From JBALVT01 sp965262875 (GTDB taxonomy: Bacteria; Pseudomonadota; Gammaproteobacteria; Pseudomonadales; Halieaceae), in the NCBI GenBank assembly GCA_965262875.1, contig OZ253569.1:558001-622000 (forward strand): DNA of 64,000 bases. The letters are read 5' to 3'. This document shows, one piece after another, positions 1 through 8,617 of this stretch; position 1 is the first letter of the stretch, and each line of letters begins with the position of its first letter. The notes beneath the pieces were generated by a model that was not told the DNA's origin, made no database searches, and saw only the letters and a list, made by a program, of their open reading frames with translations. The position numbers and the translations under genes were made by a program.

Positions 1-809
1 GCCTGCAGGTAATTCCCCTCAAGCTGAACCTCCCGGATCAAGTTGATCAAGGGCTGGAATACATCCTGAAGCCGTACAATCCAGTGGGCCATGTTGGAGC
101 GGCTGATATCACCGCCGTAACGCTTGAGCATCCCCTCCAGGCGGTATAGCGGCAGTCCATCGGCGTATTTGGAGGCAATGATGTAGGCCAGCAATGCAGG
201 ACTGGCAAAGCATTTCCCCAGCGGATGAGCGGGGCGCTGTGCGGCGACAATGACATCTTCACCGTCAATATTGAATACCGCCTTCTCCTGCCAGTATTCC
301 AACACCTTGACCTGGGCGGGAATAAACTCCAGCTCCTCCTTGACCTTGGTGAAGAATGTTTTGGTGGCCCCATCCTTTTCCTCATCTGAAAGTGTGAGGT
401 GTATCTGCACCCGTTGCAGCTTGTCGCTAAACCCGCGCTTTCTTTTTTTCTTTCGAGGCCGAACCCGGTCTTCTTCAGGCAGTTGCTCTTCGAGCTCACT
501 CAGGGCGACTTCGATTTCAGCCTCATCGAACAAATCAGACTGAAACGCCAGTTTCTCACTACTGGCTCCGAATTTCTGTACCGTGGCCAGGCGCAAGTAT
601 TCTTCGAGCAGGACAATGCGTTTACCCTGTTCAAGGATGATGTGGTTTTTGTCGCCGAGGTGTTTCTGGTGAACCTCGTTTTTTTCTTCGAGAAGCAAAC
701 ATTTATCTTCAAGAATCTGGTCTTTTACGGCGAGGGCAACAAGTAATTCAGCGACGGATAAGTTCTCGTAACACCCTTTTTTTTGTTGCTTTTTTATCGC
801 CGATTGCAT
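1..809 (-). CDS. tnpC: IS66 family transposase TnpC (N-terminal part, runs off window)
   Basis: This is the catalytic transposase of the IS66 element. The frame is open from an ATG at 809 to the window edge, giving about 269 residues of an expected 500 or so. The N-terminus is helical and Glu/Lys rich, followed by the family sequence FGASSEKL, a basic KKKRKRG stretch and the region RPAHPLGKCFASPALLAYII that precedes the DDE core. The DDE residues lie mostly outside. It follows tnpB after 34 bp. No internal stop is seen in the visible part, so the copy could be active. Confidence 0.85.
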   Translation of the reverse strand, partial: MQSAIKKQQKKGCYENLSVAELLVALAVKDQILEDKCLLLEEKNEVHQKHLGDKNHIILEQGKRIVLLEEYLRLATVQKFGASSEKLAFQSDLFDEAEIEVALSELEEQLPEEDRVRPRKKKRKRGFSDKLQRVQIHLTLSDEEKDGATKTFFTKVKEELEFIPAQVKVLEYWQEKAVFNIDGEDVIVAAQRPAHPLGKCFASPALLAYIIASKYADGLPLYRLEGMLKRYGGDISRSNMAHWIVRLQDVFQPLINLIREVQLEGNYLQ

Positions 810-843
810 GGCGTAATTATAACATTCATGGCGACAAAAAGCT

Positions 844-1212
844 TTAAAATACAGACTCATAATGCAATTTTTTATGCCCGGTCATCAGCATGATGTCGTA
901 CCCGTCGAGCAGCCAATTGATCTGTTGTCCTGTCAGTGAAACAACTTCATCACCACGGCGAGGCCAGCGGAATTTCTCCTCGGCAAGGGCCTTGTAGTAG
1001 AGCACAAAGCCATTATCTTCCCAGTACAGGCACTTGATCTTGTTGCGCCGCCGGTTGGTGAAGGCGTACAGGCCGCCGTCGAAGGGATTGTGGCCCAGCT
1101 CTCGCTCAACGATGGCAGCCAGCCCTGCACTGGCTTTTCTAAAGTCTACTGGGTCCCGGTACAGGTAGATCCGCGACATGTCATCGGCCGGACGGAAATA
1201 GCGAGTAGTCAC
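844..1212 (-). CDS. tnpB: IS66 family accessory protein TnpB
   Basis: TnpB (IS66 Orf2-like) is a small accessory protein required for transposition of IS66 elements, with unknown biochemical role. The 122-residue product matches the family length. Recognisable segments are IYLYRDPVDFRKASAGLAAI near residue 15, FTNRRRNKIKCLYWEDNGF in the middle and KALAEEKFRWPR after it. Its start overlaps the end of tnpA by four bases, which implies translational coupling. Confidence 0.9.
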   Translation of the reverse strand: MTTRYFRPADDMSRIYLYRDPVDFRKASAGLAAIVERELGHNPFDGGLYAFTNRRRNKIKCLYWEDNGFVLYYKALAEEKFRWPRRGDEVVSLTGQQINWLLDGYDIMLMTGHKKLHYESVF

Positions 1213-1529
1213 AGCTGCTCCAGTAGCTGGCGCACCACCGGCACGTTATCGGCACAGATACCTCGCACAATGAATCCGTTGGGCAGTGACAAGGTTAGCC
1301 CCCGATCGGCGTCAGGTCTGACACTCACTGCGGCAAAGCCACCTTGGTCTTGTTTTATAGAAGACACACGGATGGTATCGTCAAACTTCCGACGCCAGTA
1401 CACAAAGCGATGGTAAGTCAGGTGATTGTGTTTGCAAAACCGGGTCTGGGACAAGCCCGACAGTTTCCAGGTTTGTATTTGCTGCTTCCAGTCAATACCT
1501 TGTGGCTGGGGCTGAGTGATATCGTTCAT
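1209..1529 (-). CDS. tnpA: IS66 family accessory protein TnpA
   Basis: TnpA is the first gene of the IS66 operon, a probable DNA-binding accessory protein. The 106-residue product has the typical segment WKLSGLSQTRFCKHNHLTYH, a helix-turn-helix-like stretch, followed by a tryptophan/arginine-rich YWRRKF and a C-terminal part ending in QLLEQL. It lies 81 bp inside the element end at 1610 and overlaps tnpB by four bases. Confidence 0.85.
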   Translation of the reverse strand: MNDITQPQPQGIDWKQQIQTWKLSGLSQTRFCKHNHLTYHRFVYWRRKFDDTIRVSSIKQDQGGFAAVSVRPDADRGLTLSLPNGFIVRGICADNVPVVRQLLEQL

Positions 1530-1611
1530 GATTTGCTCCTGTGTGGTTATCAGGAGAAAGTCTGGCGGGAACTCTTACAAAAAAATAGGTGCTGATTTAG
1601 GGGCGCTTACT

Positions 1612-1767
1612 TTCCGGGCGGGCGTCGAAGGGAATATCTCAGAGCTAAAGAGAGCATTCGGTGCAACGAAGGCCAATTGGAAAGGCCTTGATGGCTTTAA
1701 AGCCTATGTCTGGTCATCAGTTCTGAGTTACAACCTGATGCGTTTGGCGAGACTTGACTCCGGCTAA
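1612..1767 (+). pseudogene. Transposase C-terminal fragment cut by the IS66 insertion
   Basis: Starting directly at the IS66 end, a plus-strand frame reads FRAGVEGNISELKRAFG followed by KGLDGFKAYVWSSVLSYNL and stops at 1767. This is the C-terminal part of a DDE transposase: a conserved Glu in RAGVEGNI, then a stretch of aromatic and hydrophobic residues seen in IS1182/ISNCY-type enzymes. Everything upstream is IS66 DNA. The family assignment is approximate; the truncation by IS66 is directly visible. Confidence 0.65.
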
Positions 1768-2100
1768 GCTCGAAGCTGGCCCAGGATAGGAAATATTTGT
1801 AGGCTTATGGGTAGTACAGCGTATTTCTGCGATCCGAATTCAGGATAATGGACCTTTAAGCAATGATTCTCGTGATTTTATGGCCGCTAAAAGCCGGTAG
1901 CATTGTGGGCCGGAACGTAAAGACTAAAACGGGATGGTTTTTTAGAAAAACATCCATTTATGGATAGGCACTAACTAGCTTCCTGTATGAGCGCACCAGT
2001 ATTGTGATTACGACCAACCTGAGCTTCTCTGAATGGCCGAAGGTCTTTGGTGACCCGGAAGGTGTCAACCTCATATGGACAGTCATTTCAAAGATAACCT
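1768..2100. other. Non-coding gap between two IS remnants
   Basis: No convincing gene, RNA or terminator is seen. The stretch probably contains the outer end of the older transposon whose transposase tail ends at 1767, but no paired terminal repeat can be identified because the partner end is missing. Confidence 0.4.
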
Positions 2101-2460
2101 CTATTTCACGTAGCCAGCGGCTGTCAGCGTTGGGAAGTTAACGCGATCATCGGTAATGGTGTCATCGCCGGTTTCAAGAATCGGATTAATGGCCACCGTT
2201 TCTGGCGGCATGGGTACCGTTGGTTTTCCACGTACAAAACGCTCAGGATTACGCGCATAGCGTTCATCAAGCACGCGTTGTTTCTGTGCGGCAACCTCGT
2301 GATAACTTCCCGTGAATACCTGTTCCGGCGTGAAGCCTGCCAGGCCGCTGTGATGGTGCTCGATGTTATACCCGTCATGGATCTTCTCGGTTAGCGACTC
2401 TAGAATAAGGTCTTCTATGTCGTCTAACTGTTTTAAGGCCTCACTGGCAATACTGACCAC
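2101..2460 (-). pseudogene. IS3-like transposase C-terminal fragment
   Basis: The last 85 or so residues are the tail of an integrase-core (rve) transposase: NIEHHHSGLAGFTPEQVF, then KQRVLDERYARNPERFV and a proline-rich PTVPMPPETVAINP. The DDE core before HHHSG is absent. The first 30 or so residues are unrelated to transposases and the frame stays open upstream into the IS5-type element at 2545, so the present reading frame is a chimera of two remnants. The upstream piece (KYFNASPVKFFEDAKSVV) is not recognised. A GTG at 2460 is only the first usable start. Unlikely to be functional. Confidence 0.6.
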
Positions 2461-2528
2461 GCTTTTTGCATCCTCAAAAAACTTAACTGGTGAGGCGTTA
2501 AAGTACTTTTCAGTGATATGGGTATATT

Positions 2529-4013
2529 TAGTCGACCCTGAAAAAGCCTAATTGGCCATCACGGCATCGCCGTAATGCCGTGGCTTGATAATAAACTGCG
2601 TTAAACGACTCCATAAGGAAGCCGTTTTCGGGGCCAATAAAAACAATCTCATCCACTTCCTGAAGTTAAACGCAGCAGCAGCCATCAGTACGTTAATCTG
2701 GTCGCCTTCAAATCCTTTGAGATAACTTTTGTTCAATCGATGATCCGACTTCAGGTGGCCGATCACCGGCTCTATGCCAGCCCGCTTTCTAAAACGTTTC
2801 CGCATCAGCACCTGGTAGGCACTATCCGTATCCCGAGTACCTGTGCTGGGCATTATGATCCGCGTGTCATTGATCTTTTTCTTCCCTTTGTAACCCCGAT
2901 CACATAAGCCAACGGCCGGTTTCAGTTTGTTAAGCCGCTTCAATTGCAACAGCACCTCCGGCAGCGTATGACCATCAAATTTGTTCGTATCAAAGGCCAT
3001 GGCACCAACAATGATTTTTGAATCCCGAGTTGTCGTGATAGAAACCTTGGTGCCAAATTCATAGCGCTTATGCTCTTTGCCTTTACTCATGCAGTAGACA
3101 TGGGGTTCGTGCAAGCTGTACAGCTTGTTCGTATCCCCTCGCTTCTGGTTCAGTCCACGATGGAATAGTGCAAAGTCCTCTGCCAGCTTTTCCAGAATGT
3201 CGAGTGGCAGTTTACGCTCCAATTCCCGCACTAAACGACCGGCAATGGTCTTTAGCCGCTTAACGGCTTTGCGGGCCTTGGCACGGTTCCCGGGATGTCC
3301 CGCAAAACGACATTCCAGTTTTCTTTGCTTAATTTCCTTGGCATAACTGCGGCGAAGTGTTATCCCTTCTTTCCTGGCCAATTTCAGGCAACGAACAATA
3401 ATCTTTCGGTACAACTTTGCATCGGTGGGAAAGGTGATGTTTTTTTCCTGTACTGTGGTGTCAATACAGACTTCCTCTTCGACCGCTTTCTCACCATGAA
3501 TGGTGATAGAGGATGCCAATATTTTTTCAAATCCCTTTTCGCCGACTCGCTTGCGGAAGTACACCAGATCGGATGGGTCACAAGGGAATGACCACTGGAA
3601 TTCAACCTCCCCGCAAAATGCCTGGTAATACGGGTTTTGTACCCAGTGTTGCACGATAACCTCATCGCTGACATTTTCCATATGCTTGAGAATAGATAAA
3701 CCCACCATCAAGCGTACGGGTTTGGCAGGCCTGCCAGTTGCCGCATACAAGGGAGCGAACTCCGATTCAAAAAAGTCCCAGGGTATGGTTCGCGCAAGAT
3801 GTAACAGAGGGTGTTTCGGATTGAGTTGATCCATCAACCCAGCAGCCATAAAACTCATTTGATGGTGATCGGGGGAAGAATCTTTCATCGAGAGCCACCT
3901 TTGTTTCGACCGGATTAAGTGCCAAATAGGCTTGAAACTGGTCGAAATCATCTCACAAATACCCAGTATTATCTAATACAATCAACATGTTAAGCGTTTT
4001 TCAGGGTCGACTA
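2529..4013 (-). mobile_element. Complete IS5/IS1182-type insertion sequence
   Basis: Perfect inverted repeats bound the element: TAGTCGACCCTGAAAAA at 2529-2545 and its reverse complement at 3997-4013. A single intact transposase gene fills the interior. No clear target-site duplication is visible, so it may have inserted without one or one flank has changed. The element sits directly upstream of the IS3-like fragment. Confidence 0.85.
2548..3951 (-). CDS. IS5/IS1182-type DDE transposase
   Basis: A 467-residue transposase. The N-terminal domain (residues about 30-110) has LNPKHPLLHLARTIPW and a YFRKRVGEKGFEKI segment typical of IS5-group enzymes. The DDE core shows CIDTTVQEKNITFPTDAKL (first Asp), LCDRGYKGKKK (second Asp) and KRAGIEPVIGHLKSDHR (Glu), so all three catalytic positions appear present. 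The stop lies just inside the left terminal repeat. The frame is intact, so the element could still move. Confidence 0.9.
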   Translation of the reverse strand: MISTSFKPIWHLIRSKQRWLSMKDSSPDHHQMSFMAAGLMDQLNPKHPLLHLARTIPWDFFESEFAPLYAATGRPAKPVRLMVGLSILKHMENVSDEVIVQHWVQNPYYQAFCGEVEFQWSFPCDPSDLVYFRKRVGEKGFEKILASSITIHGEKAVEEEVCIDTTVQEKNITFPTDAKLYRKIIVRCLKLARKEGITLRRSYAKEIKQRKLECRFAGHPGNRAKARKAVKRLKTIAGRLVRELERKLPLDILEKLAEDFALFHRGLNQKRGDTNKLYSLHEPHVYCMSKGKEHKRYEFGTKVSITTTRDSKIIVGAMAFDTNKFDGHTLPEVLLQLKRLNKLKPAVGLCDRGYKGKKKINDTRIIMPSTGTRDTDSAYQVLMRKRFRKRAGIEPVIGHLKSDHRLNKSYLKGFEGDQINVLMAAAAFNFRKWMRLFLLAPKTASLWSRLTQFIIKPRHYGDAVMAN

Positions 4014-4052
4014 CTTAAGCGCGAAAAACTTCGGGATAGAGAGCCGGTTGTT

Positions 4053-4140
4053 ACTATCTCCTGTCAAGGCTGTCGGCAGCATGGATGCTGACGCCAAGCC
4101 CCCAGGGATGGGATCTCGGCGTGCCTGGACAGGAGATAGT
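4053..4140. repeat. Palindromic intergenic repeat 1
   Basis: Thirteen-base perfect arms (4053-4065, reading ACTATCTCCTGTC, and 4128-4140) enclose about 62 bases rich in short complementary words such as GTCGGCAGCATGGATGCTGAC. The structure resembles intergenic repeat families seen in marine gammaproteobacteria. It could fold as RNA or act as a mobile non-autonomous repeat; the sequence alone does not tell. Confidence 0.5.
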
Positions 4141-4207
4141 GGCAATCGGCGGCCCCAACTAATTTAGAACTGCCATTTTAGTGTTTTTAAAAAGTTCCGG
4201 GTCGCTC

Positions 4208-4309
4208 GGAAGCCTGATTAGGGTTTGCAAACACGCCGTAAACACGTCCATGTGGGCTCGGCTCGCGCATCCATGCGCTCGACGGTTTGCCAACCCTAAT
4301 CAGGCTTCC
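4208..4309. repeat. Palindromic intergenic repeat 2
   Basis: Long inverted arms of about 24 bases with one mismatch occur at 4208-4232 and 4284-4309 (outer part GGAAGCCTGATTAGGGTTTG). The loop of about 50 bases contains a smaller GC-rich palindrome around CGCATCCATGCG. It lies between the IS5-type element and the SnoaL-like gene and is separate from repeat 1. Confidence 0.6.
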
Positions 4310-4400
4310 AAGCTCTCCGTCTACTGCCGAAGTATCTAAAGAGTGCGTTTTCAGGGCCGGTCTTCGGGGGCCGACGTTCCTGGTGTGTTCTTACTAGAAC

Positions 4401-4844
4401 TTAATCCCCGGGATAAGGCTCGTAAGTACCGCTCAAATCTGCAGGGCCCTGATACAGCACATGGTAGCCCCGGGAAGCGATCAACCATTCGCCGTCCTCT
4501 TTGATGAAGGTGTCGTTATATACGCCCTGAGTCGTCATCGGCCCGGCGTCCTTCATACTAATATACTCAGTCATGTAGCAGCGGCCACTCGCGCGATCAC
4601 CTACGATATCAACTGTGCCGGAGTTCAGGGACATAATGACGAAATCAAACATCGTCATAGTTTGGGTCCAAAACTCGAATATATTGTCTCTACCCTTAAT
4701 CTCCTGGTCCATGATCAGCCAGGTGCTGTCCTTAGCCCAGGTTGCCTGCCATGCTTGCCCATCCAGGCGATTGACCGCATCGACATAGCGCGCGCCCAAA
4801 TCCTGTATAGCCAATTCGTCTTCGATAGAATTTCTGTAGCCCAT
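4401..4844 (-). CDS. SnoaL-like/NTF2-fold protein
   Basis: A 147-residue protein of the SnoaL-like NTF2 fold. The opening helix IQDLGARYVDAVNRLDGQAW, followed by the tryptophan-rich WAKDSTWL and a C-terminal strand EDGEWLIASRGYHVLYQG, are the family pattern. Members are small cyclases, isomerases or dehydratases, or accessory subunits of ring hydroxylases. Divergent from the Rieske oxygenase gene with a shared 156-bp promoter region holding an operator-like palindrome, so it likely serves the same pathway. The precise reaction is unknown. Confidence 0.8.
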   Translation of the reverse strand: MGYRNSIEDELAIQDLGARYVDAVNRLDGQAWQATWAKDSTWLIMDQEIKGRDNIFEFWTQTMTMFDFVIMSLNSGTVDIVGDRASGRCYMTEYISMKDAGPMTTQGVYNDTFIKEDGEWLIASRGYHVLYQGPADLSGTYEPYPGD

Positions 4845-4899
4845 AATTAATCTCCCAAATTCGTGGTGTTGTCAGCTTACAGTCAGATCAGATAAAAAG

Positions 4900-4917
4900 A
4901 AACAATCCGTACTGTTT
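4900..4917. promoter_or_regulatory. Operator-like palindrome, short form
   Basis: AAACAATCCGTACTGTTT is palindromic at 14 of 18 positions. It lies between the divergent SnoaL-like and Rieske genes and shares its half-sites with palindromes at 13158, 20580, 25289, 28148, 30136 and 33963. Likely target of a TetR-family repressor. Confidence 0.55.
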
Positions 4918-5000
4918 TATAGATTTGCTTGCTGTTACCATAATGTCTTTCTGTATTAGTCTTATACCTCTAATCAACAACAAAGTGGCGGGAAATTGTT

Positions 5001-6386
5001 ATGTCGGACAGTGCCAAGGATGACCATATTGTTGCCCGTTTCCCGGGCGAGTCCTATCAGGATTTACTCGATAGAGAAACTGTGGACGTGCCGGCATCAC
5101 TGCGCGAAGACACCTCTACTTATCTGGGGTCGGAAGATATCCCCATATCGCGTTGGACGTCCCGAGAGTTCTTCGACCTCGAAGTAGAAAAAGTGTGGCG
5201 GCAAACCTGGCAGATGGCCTGTCGTGAAAGCCAGGTGTCAGAAGTCGGTGACTATTTTGTTTACGATATTGTCAATGATTCAATCCTGATCACACGTACG
5301 CCTGATGGACAGCTCAAAGGCTACCATAATTCCTGTTTGCACAGGGGCCGCGCTCTGAAACGTGGAGCCGGTAATTCCACCGAGTTGCGCTGCCCCTATC
5401 ATGGCTTTACCTGGGAACTTGACGGTAGTTTCAGGGAAATGCCTGGCCAATGGGATTTTGCCCATGTCGAGTGCGATAAGTTCAGCCTGCCAGAGGTATC
5501 CATAGAAACCTGGGGTGGTTGGATCTTTATTAGTATGGCCGGCGAGCCAGAGAATTTCCGCGAGTATCTTGGGGTTTTACCCGAGCATTTCGATCGCTGG
5601 GCGCCCCAGGACACCTACATAACCATGCACGTAGAAAAGGTTATTAACGCAAACTGGAAAGCGGTGGTGGAAGCGTTTATCGAGTCCTATCACGCCGTTG
5701 CAACGCACCCGCAGATCATGGCCTATCAGGGCATTGATAACTCTCAGTACGATGTTTGGGGCGACAATGTGAGTCGCACCATCACCACTTCCGGGACTAT
5801 CAACCCAACCCATGCAGACCAGTACACCGAGCAGGACTGCTTGGACACCATGTTGGGTACCTCATCGTTGGTTGCCAAGAACGTGGCAGATTCGGGCGAC
5901 GAGAAGGAATTGGCCCGTGACCGCGTCGCCACGTTGAACTACGCGGATTTTTCCGAGCAGTCTGGCCTCGATCTGGAGAAGTTTGCCACCAAAAGCGAGA
6001 TTATGGACTCAATCCTGTATCTGCTGTTTCCCAATTTCGCACCTTGGGCGGGATTCCTGCCTAACCTGACCTATCGGCACCGGCCGAATGGCGATGATCA
6101 TGAAAGCTGCATTATGGATATCTTCATTTTGAGCCGATTCCCCAAGGGTGAGGAACGTCCTGCTGACGCACCCACCTTTAGGCTGACCGCCGATCAGCCT
6201 TTCTCTGATGCCAATGAGGTCATGGGCGAGGGGCTCGCGAGAATTTTTGATCAGGATGGCTCCAACCTGCCTCAGGTTCAGAAGGGCATGAAGGCGTCGA
6301 AGAAGGGAACGATCACACTGGCGAATTATCAGGAAGTTCGAATTCGGCACTTTCACCAGACCCTCGACAAGTACATGAATCGATGA
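5001..6386 (+). CDS. Rieske non-heme iron oxygenase, alpha subunit
   Basis: A 461-residue large subunit of an aromatic-ring-hydroxylating oxygenase. The Rieske [2Fe-2S] ligands are C112-x-H114 and C131-x2-H134 (NSCLHRGRAL, LRCPYHGFTW). The catalytic domain has the mononuclear-iron signature NWKAVVEAFIESYHAVATH, with His231 and His236 as probable ligands. It would hydroxylate a cyclic substrate using electrons from a separate reductase or ferredoxin; neither is encoded in the window. It overlaps the next gene by four bases, implying coupling to an acyl-CoA ligase. Closely related to the protein at 35929-37305, with near-identical words such as GDYFVYDI and WGDNVSRTI. Confidence 0.93.
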   Translation: MSDSAKDDHIVARFPGESYQDLLDRETVDVPASLREDTSTYLGSEDIPISRWTSREFFDLEVEKVWRQTWQMACRESQVSEVGDYFVYDIVNDSILITRTPDGQLKGYHNSCLHRGRALKRGAGNSTELRCPYHGFTWELDGSFREMPGQWDFAHVECDKFSLPEVSIETWGGWIFISMAGEPENFREYLGVLPEHFDRWAPQDTYITMHVEKVINANWKAVVEAFIESYHAVATHPQIMAYQGIDNSQYDVWGDNVSRTITTSGTINPTHADQYTEQDCLDTMLGTSSLVAKNVADSGDEKELARDRVATLNYADFSEQSGLDLEKFATKSEIMDSILYLLFPNFAPWAGFLPNLTYRHRPNGDDHESCIMDIFILSRFPKGEERPADAPTFRLTADQPFSDANEVMGEGLARIFDQDGSNLPQVQKGMKASKKGTITLANYQEVRIRHFHQTLDKYMNR

Positions 6387-7993
6387 GTACAGCGAGTTAT
6401 TCCCGCCGCATCGAAAGAGATGCGGCCACGTGGCGCAATACTACTGTCGCGGAACTCGCCTTTCAAAAAGCCAGGGAAATGCCGGATAGAGTGGCTATTT
6501 ATCTGGAACGAGAGCCGGATGCGACCTACGCAGCGATTGCCGATGAAGCCAGCCGCCTGGCCAGCGGCCTGCGCGCATTGGGGCTGGAGTCTGGCGATGT
6601 CATCAGCTTTCAGTTCCCGAACTGGCGCGAAGGGGCTGCGTTGGATATCGCAGCCGCTGCGTTGGGGCTTGTGGTTAATCCCATCGTGCCTATCTATCGA
6701 GATGCGGAACTGCGATTCATTCTTAAAGACGCACAAACTCGCCTAATTTTTGTCCCCGACCAATACCGCAATGTAGACTATGTTTCGATGGTTAAGGGCT
6801 TAGGCGCTGAACTACCCGACCTGGATTACATTGTCACGCTGCGAGCAGAGAGTGAGATTGAGGGCGTGTTGCGCTACGAAACTCTGGTTGAAAACGAGCC
6901 CATTGATGAGACCAGTCTTCTCAAGGTCGACCCGAATAGTGTCAAATGCCGCCTTTACACCTCGGGTACTACTGGTTTTCCCAAAGCGGTGCTGCACAGT
7001 CACAACACCCTGATCCGAATTTCGGATAACTCCATCGAACACAGCGGCACTGGCCCGGATGATGTCATGATTATGCCATCGCCTATTACCCACATTACGG
7101 GCTATAGCAGCGGCTTGAGTTTTCCCTTTGTCAGCGAAGCGCGTTCTGCGCTGATGGAGCGCTGGGATGCAAACGCCGCGGTGGATTTTATCAACCGGGT
7201 TAAAGGCAGTATGACTGTCGGTGCCACACCATTTTTAGTCGAATTGCTGGATGCAGCGGAGGCCAGAGGAGATGGATTGCCCAGCTTGCGGCAATTTTCA
7301 TGCGGCGGGGCATCGGTGCCTCCGCAATTGATTCTGCGGGCCTACGAAGTGTTCGACAACTGCGTAACTGTGCGTGTTTATGGCAGCACGGAGGCTCCTG
7401 TTATTAGCTTGGGCTGGCGGGATAACCCGGAGCTGGCAGCGACCACAGACGGTGAGATTTGGGGCTATGAGGTCAAAATTCTGGATGATAGTGGTGCGGA
7501 GGTTGGTGTCGGAGTCGACGGTGAGATTGCCGCAAGAGGACCGGGCATGTTTTTGGGTTATGCGGATGAACAACAGAATCGCGAAGCCCATACCAGCGAG
7601 GGGTTTTTCCTAACAGGTGATATAGGTCAGCGTACTCCCGAGGGCGGCATCCTAATCACGGATCGGAAAAAAGACATCATTATTCGCGGCGGAGAGAATC
7701 TCAGCGCCAAGGAAATCGAGGATGCACTGCACGAGCACCCCGATATTCGTGAGGTTGCTATTGTTGCGATGCCTCATGAGCGCTTGGGAGAGGGCGTGTG
7801 CGCTTATGTGATACCCATATCAGACCAGCATAATCTGGATCAGGCGGAAATTGCGCGTTTCACCGAATCTCTGGGGCTCGCTCGCCAGAAGATCCCAGAG
7901 CGGGTCATTTTGGTGGATGATCTGCCCAGGACGCCCAGCGGCAAGGTCAAGAAAAATACCCTTAGAGACGAGTTGTTAGCAGCGGCGAGTTGA
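6383..7993 (+). CDS. Acyl-CoA synthetase / AMP-dependent ligase
   Basis: A 536-residue ANL-superfamily adenylate-forming enzyme that should activate a carboxylic acid to its CoA thioester using ATP. Motifs in order: LYTSGTTGFPKAVLHSH (phosphate loop), VRVYGSTEAP (A5), FFLTGDIGQ (A7), ITDRKKDIIIRGGENLSAKE (A8) and the C-terminal PRTPSGKVKKNTLRDEL with the catalytic lysine. Its ATG lies in the stop codon of the Rieske gene. Resembles medium-chain and alicyclic acid ligases, but substrate cannot be fixed. A short perfect hairpin (TGAGGGT/ACCCTCA) begins at its stop codon without a T-run. Confidence 0.92.
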   Translation: MSTASYSRRIERDAATWRNTTVAELAFQKAREMPDRVAIYLEREPDATYAAIADEASRLASGLRALGLESGDVISFQFPNWREGAALDIAAAALGLVVNPIVPIYRDAELRFILKDAQTRLIFVPDQYRNVDYVSMVKGLGAELPDLDYIVTLRAESEIEGVLRYETLVENEPIDETSLLKVDPNSVKCRLYTSGTTGFPKAVLHSHNTLIRISDNSIEHSGTGPDDVMIMPSPITHITGYSSGLSFPFVSEARSALMERWDANAAVDFINRVKGSMTVGATPFLVELLDAAEARGDGLPSLRQFSCGGASVPPQLILRAYEVFDNCVTVRVYGSTEAPVISLGWRDNPELAATTDGEIWGYEVKILDDSGAEVGVGVDGEIAARGPGMFLGYADEQQNREAHTSEGFFLTGDIGQRTPEGGILITDRKKDIIIRGGENLSAKEIEDALHEHPDIREVAIVAMPHERLGEGVCAYVIPISDQHNLDQAEIARFTESLGLARQKIPERVILVDDLPRTPSGKVKKNTLRDELLAAAS

Positions 7994-8008
7994 GGGTTTT
8001 TACCCTCA

Positions 8009-8521
8009 TGCTCCGCTGAATTTACAATCTTTTCACCGCTTATGTCAGCCTACAGCCCAGTAAAGACGGGCATCTCCGAACTTTTCCGAAAATAATTGAA
8101 TTTTTTTGTTAATCGAGGGAATAATTTCTCGCGCTAGTCCGTCATCTATACAGGAACGGAGTGAAACCGCTGGAAGTGGGTAGCGGAAAGCTTTGAATCT
8201 CTCAACATGACGGGGAGATTTATTGTTGGACATACCCGCCTTCGTTTTTTTGGTTTGTTCCCGGATTTTGCTGTTGTTGAGTGGTCATTCCACTTATGCA
8301 TAATCCGAGAAACACTTTGTCTTTCTGATGCCCTACCCAGAGCGAGTAAGGTTAGCGCCTCGGCTCTGGCGCTTCAGGCTTCAGAGCCCATCGTCACTTT
8401 GTGGCGGTGGGCTCTGCCTCTTATCTTCTTTCCTAATTTATTCCAAACTTACATCGCAACGCGAGATTTTTCGATCGATTCGCGAGAGTTCGGTTGTATT
8501 CAGTGAGTTTGTACCGCGATC
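8009..8521. other. Intergenic region with one hairpin
   Basis: No reliable gene is seen. A hairpin with 8-base arms AGAGCCCA/TGGGCTCT spans 8383-8415 and is followed by a pyrimidine-rich stretch, so it could be a plus-strand terminator or part of a small RNA. Short open frames here have no recognisable protein features. Confidence 0.4.
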
Positions 8522-8545
8522 AAAAAAGGCCGCTAGTGCGACCTT
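8522..8545 (-). terminator. Rho-independent terminator of the sigma/anti-sigma operon
   Basis: On the minus strand the sequence AAGGTCGC-ACTA-GCGGCCTT forms an 8-bp stem (one G-U pair) followed by a T-run (the A's at 8522-8527 on the plus strand). It lies about 70 bases after the stop of the anti-sigma gene. Confidence 0.7.
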
Positions 8546-8617
8546 CTTCGGTGAGATGTAACGGCGAGACCGTCAGTATCAAGCTACTTCCCAGCGGAAG
8601 CAGCCGTCTCTATTAGC

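Larger units (their letters stand above)
1..1610 (-). mobile_element. IS66-family element, one end only
   Basis: The three IS66 genes tnpA, tnpB and tnpC run leftward and off the window. The outer end is visible: read on the minus strand the element begins GTAAGCGCCC at 1610, the typical IS66-type terminus. Beyond it, an unrelated transposase reading frame resumes on the plus strand, so the element landed in an older IS. The other end lies outside the window, so the 8-bp target duplication typical of the family cannot be checked. Confidence 0.85.

Noticed and set aside
8045..8561. Small genes in the gap after the acyl-CoA ligase
   Set aside because: Short frames lack ribosome sites, domain features and consistent codon use.
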